DNA from: Sphingobacterium sp. HMA12
GTDB taxonomy: Bacteria; Bacteroidota; Bacteroidia; Sphingobacteriales; Sphingobacteriaceae
Assembly: GCF_002933815.1 (NCBI RefSeq)
Contig: NZ_BEYR01000001.1
Span: forward strand, 1 to 64,000
Direction of reading: 5' to 3'
DNA length: 64,000 bases
Shown: piece by piece, positions 63,644 through 64,000 of the stretch
Layout: every line of letters starts with the position of its first letter
How positions within the stretch are numbered: the first letter of the stretch is position 1
Notes under the pieces: generated by a model
Databases searched by the model: none
What the model saw: the letters and a program-made list of their open reading frames with translations, nothing else
Told to the model about the DNA's origin: nothing
Translations under genes and position numbers: made by a program

Positions 63644-64000
63644 CTAAATGTTGATGTAATTCATAAGCTGCTGATAACGTTCTGCTGTGTCATCAAAAGC
63701 GGCAACAGTATTGTGTGTCTCCATAATTATATAATTATGTCTTAGGAAAGAATTAAGCAATGCATTGATATTGGATTTATCTACTTTTAAAGTAACTTCA
63801 ATCGAGTCGCTTTCAAGGTTTATTTTTGTAGCGCAATTGAGAATTCTACAATTGTCACTCTCCACCAAGTGCGCAATTTGAGATAATGAAAAGTCATGTA
63901 ATCCAATTGATAGGACAATAATAGCTCCGGATTCATTTTGAGATTGAATCAATGAAATTGCTTTTAAAATATCTAATTGTGTAGAAACACCGACATATTT
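63644..64000 (-). CDS. CBS-domain protein, C-terminal part (cut by the window end)
   Basis: The last 118 residues of a gene that starts beyond 64000. The frame is open to the window edge and begins KYVGVSTQLDILKAISLIQS, the end of a CBS domain. It continues into an ACT-like region (GAIIVLSIGLHDFSLSQIAH) and ends MNYINI. The start at 63952 suggested by a TTG codon is false. Proteins of this type (about 220 residues, two CBS motifs) regularly precede nadK in this phylum; their ligand is unknown. Confidence 0.88.
   Translation of the reverse strand, partial: KYVGVSTQLDILKAISLIQSQNESGAIIVLSIGLHDFSLSQIAHLVESDNCRILNCATKINLESDSIEVTLKVDKSNINALLNSFLRHNYIIMETHNTVAAFDDTAERYQQLMNYINI

Overview
The window is a 64 kb chromosomal stretch from a member of the Bacteroidota, most likely Sphingobacterium or a close relative. 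The evidence is a CcoN-CcoO fusion with a Bacteroidota-type cbb3 gene order, promoters of the TTG-N20-TAnnTTTG type, few Shine-Dalgarno sites, an AT-rich background, large TonB-dependent and MG2-like envelope proteins, a YpdA-type reductase, and a long Rho with an extended N-terminal region. No prophage, insertion sequence, CRISPR array or rRNA was seen. The window reads as core chromosome with a few accessory clusters. The genus is an inference from gene content, not from a database search.

Layout. 1-784 holds a terminator, a GC-richer region with inverted repeats, and two perfect Crp/Fnr-type palindromes. 785-6550 is a cbb3 terminal oxidase operon (ccoNO, ccoQ, ccoP, ccoG, ccoH and a SafE/DsbD-like membrane protein). 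6.6-11 kb has cardiolipin synthase and a large surface protein, then an orphan leader with a 39-codon ORF. 11.2-15.8 kb has thymidine kinase, two uncharacterised genes, the YbaB protein, a UPF0173 hydrolase and an LpxH-like phosphoesterase. 16-18.8 kb has a GlcNAc-type kinase and a sugar MFS transporter. 19.1-25.4 kb is housekeeping: rho, pssA, an HPt protein, folK, sppA and pgk. 25.7-31.4 kb has an EEP-fold phosphatase/nuclease, a giant outer-membrane metallopeptidase-like protein and mgtE. Three tandem tRNA-Asn genes follow at 31.66-32.03 kb. 32-43.7 kb has a PfkB kinase, a cytochrome b5-like protein, an ECF sigma factor, murB, a TetR regulator, ypdA, an FUSC protein, ppc, a DUF4142 lipoprotein and a Ppx/GppA protein, then tRNA-Leu.

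44-53.3 kb is the most accessory-looking part. It has an SRPBCC protein and a frameshifted DinB gene on the minus strand. Then comes a TetR gene preceded by a perfect 59-nt palindrome. After it lie a TonB receptor, a beta-helix lipoprotein, a diheme cytochrome c, an aldehyde dehydrogenase and a LOG-family protein, all on the plus strand. I infer that this cluster takes up and oxidises an unknown substrate, possibly passing electrons to a cytochrome oxidase such as the cbb3 enzyme encoded here. 53.3-54 kb is noncoding and holds an elaborate stem structure. 54-57 kb has a membrane Fe-S oxidoreductase pair under a probable TetR operator, plus the TetR gene. 57.5-64 kb (minus strand) is the conserved envelope block: a CBS-domain protein (cut by the window end), nadK, uppS, bamA and two Skp/OmpH chaperones.
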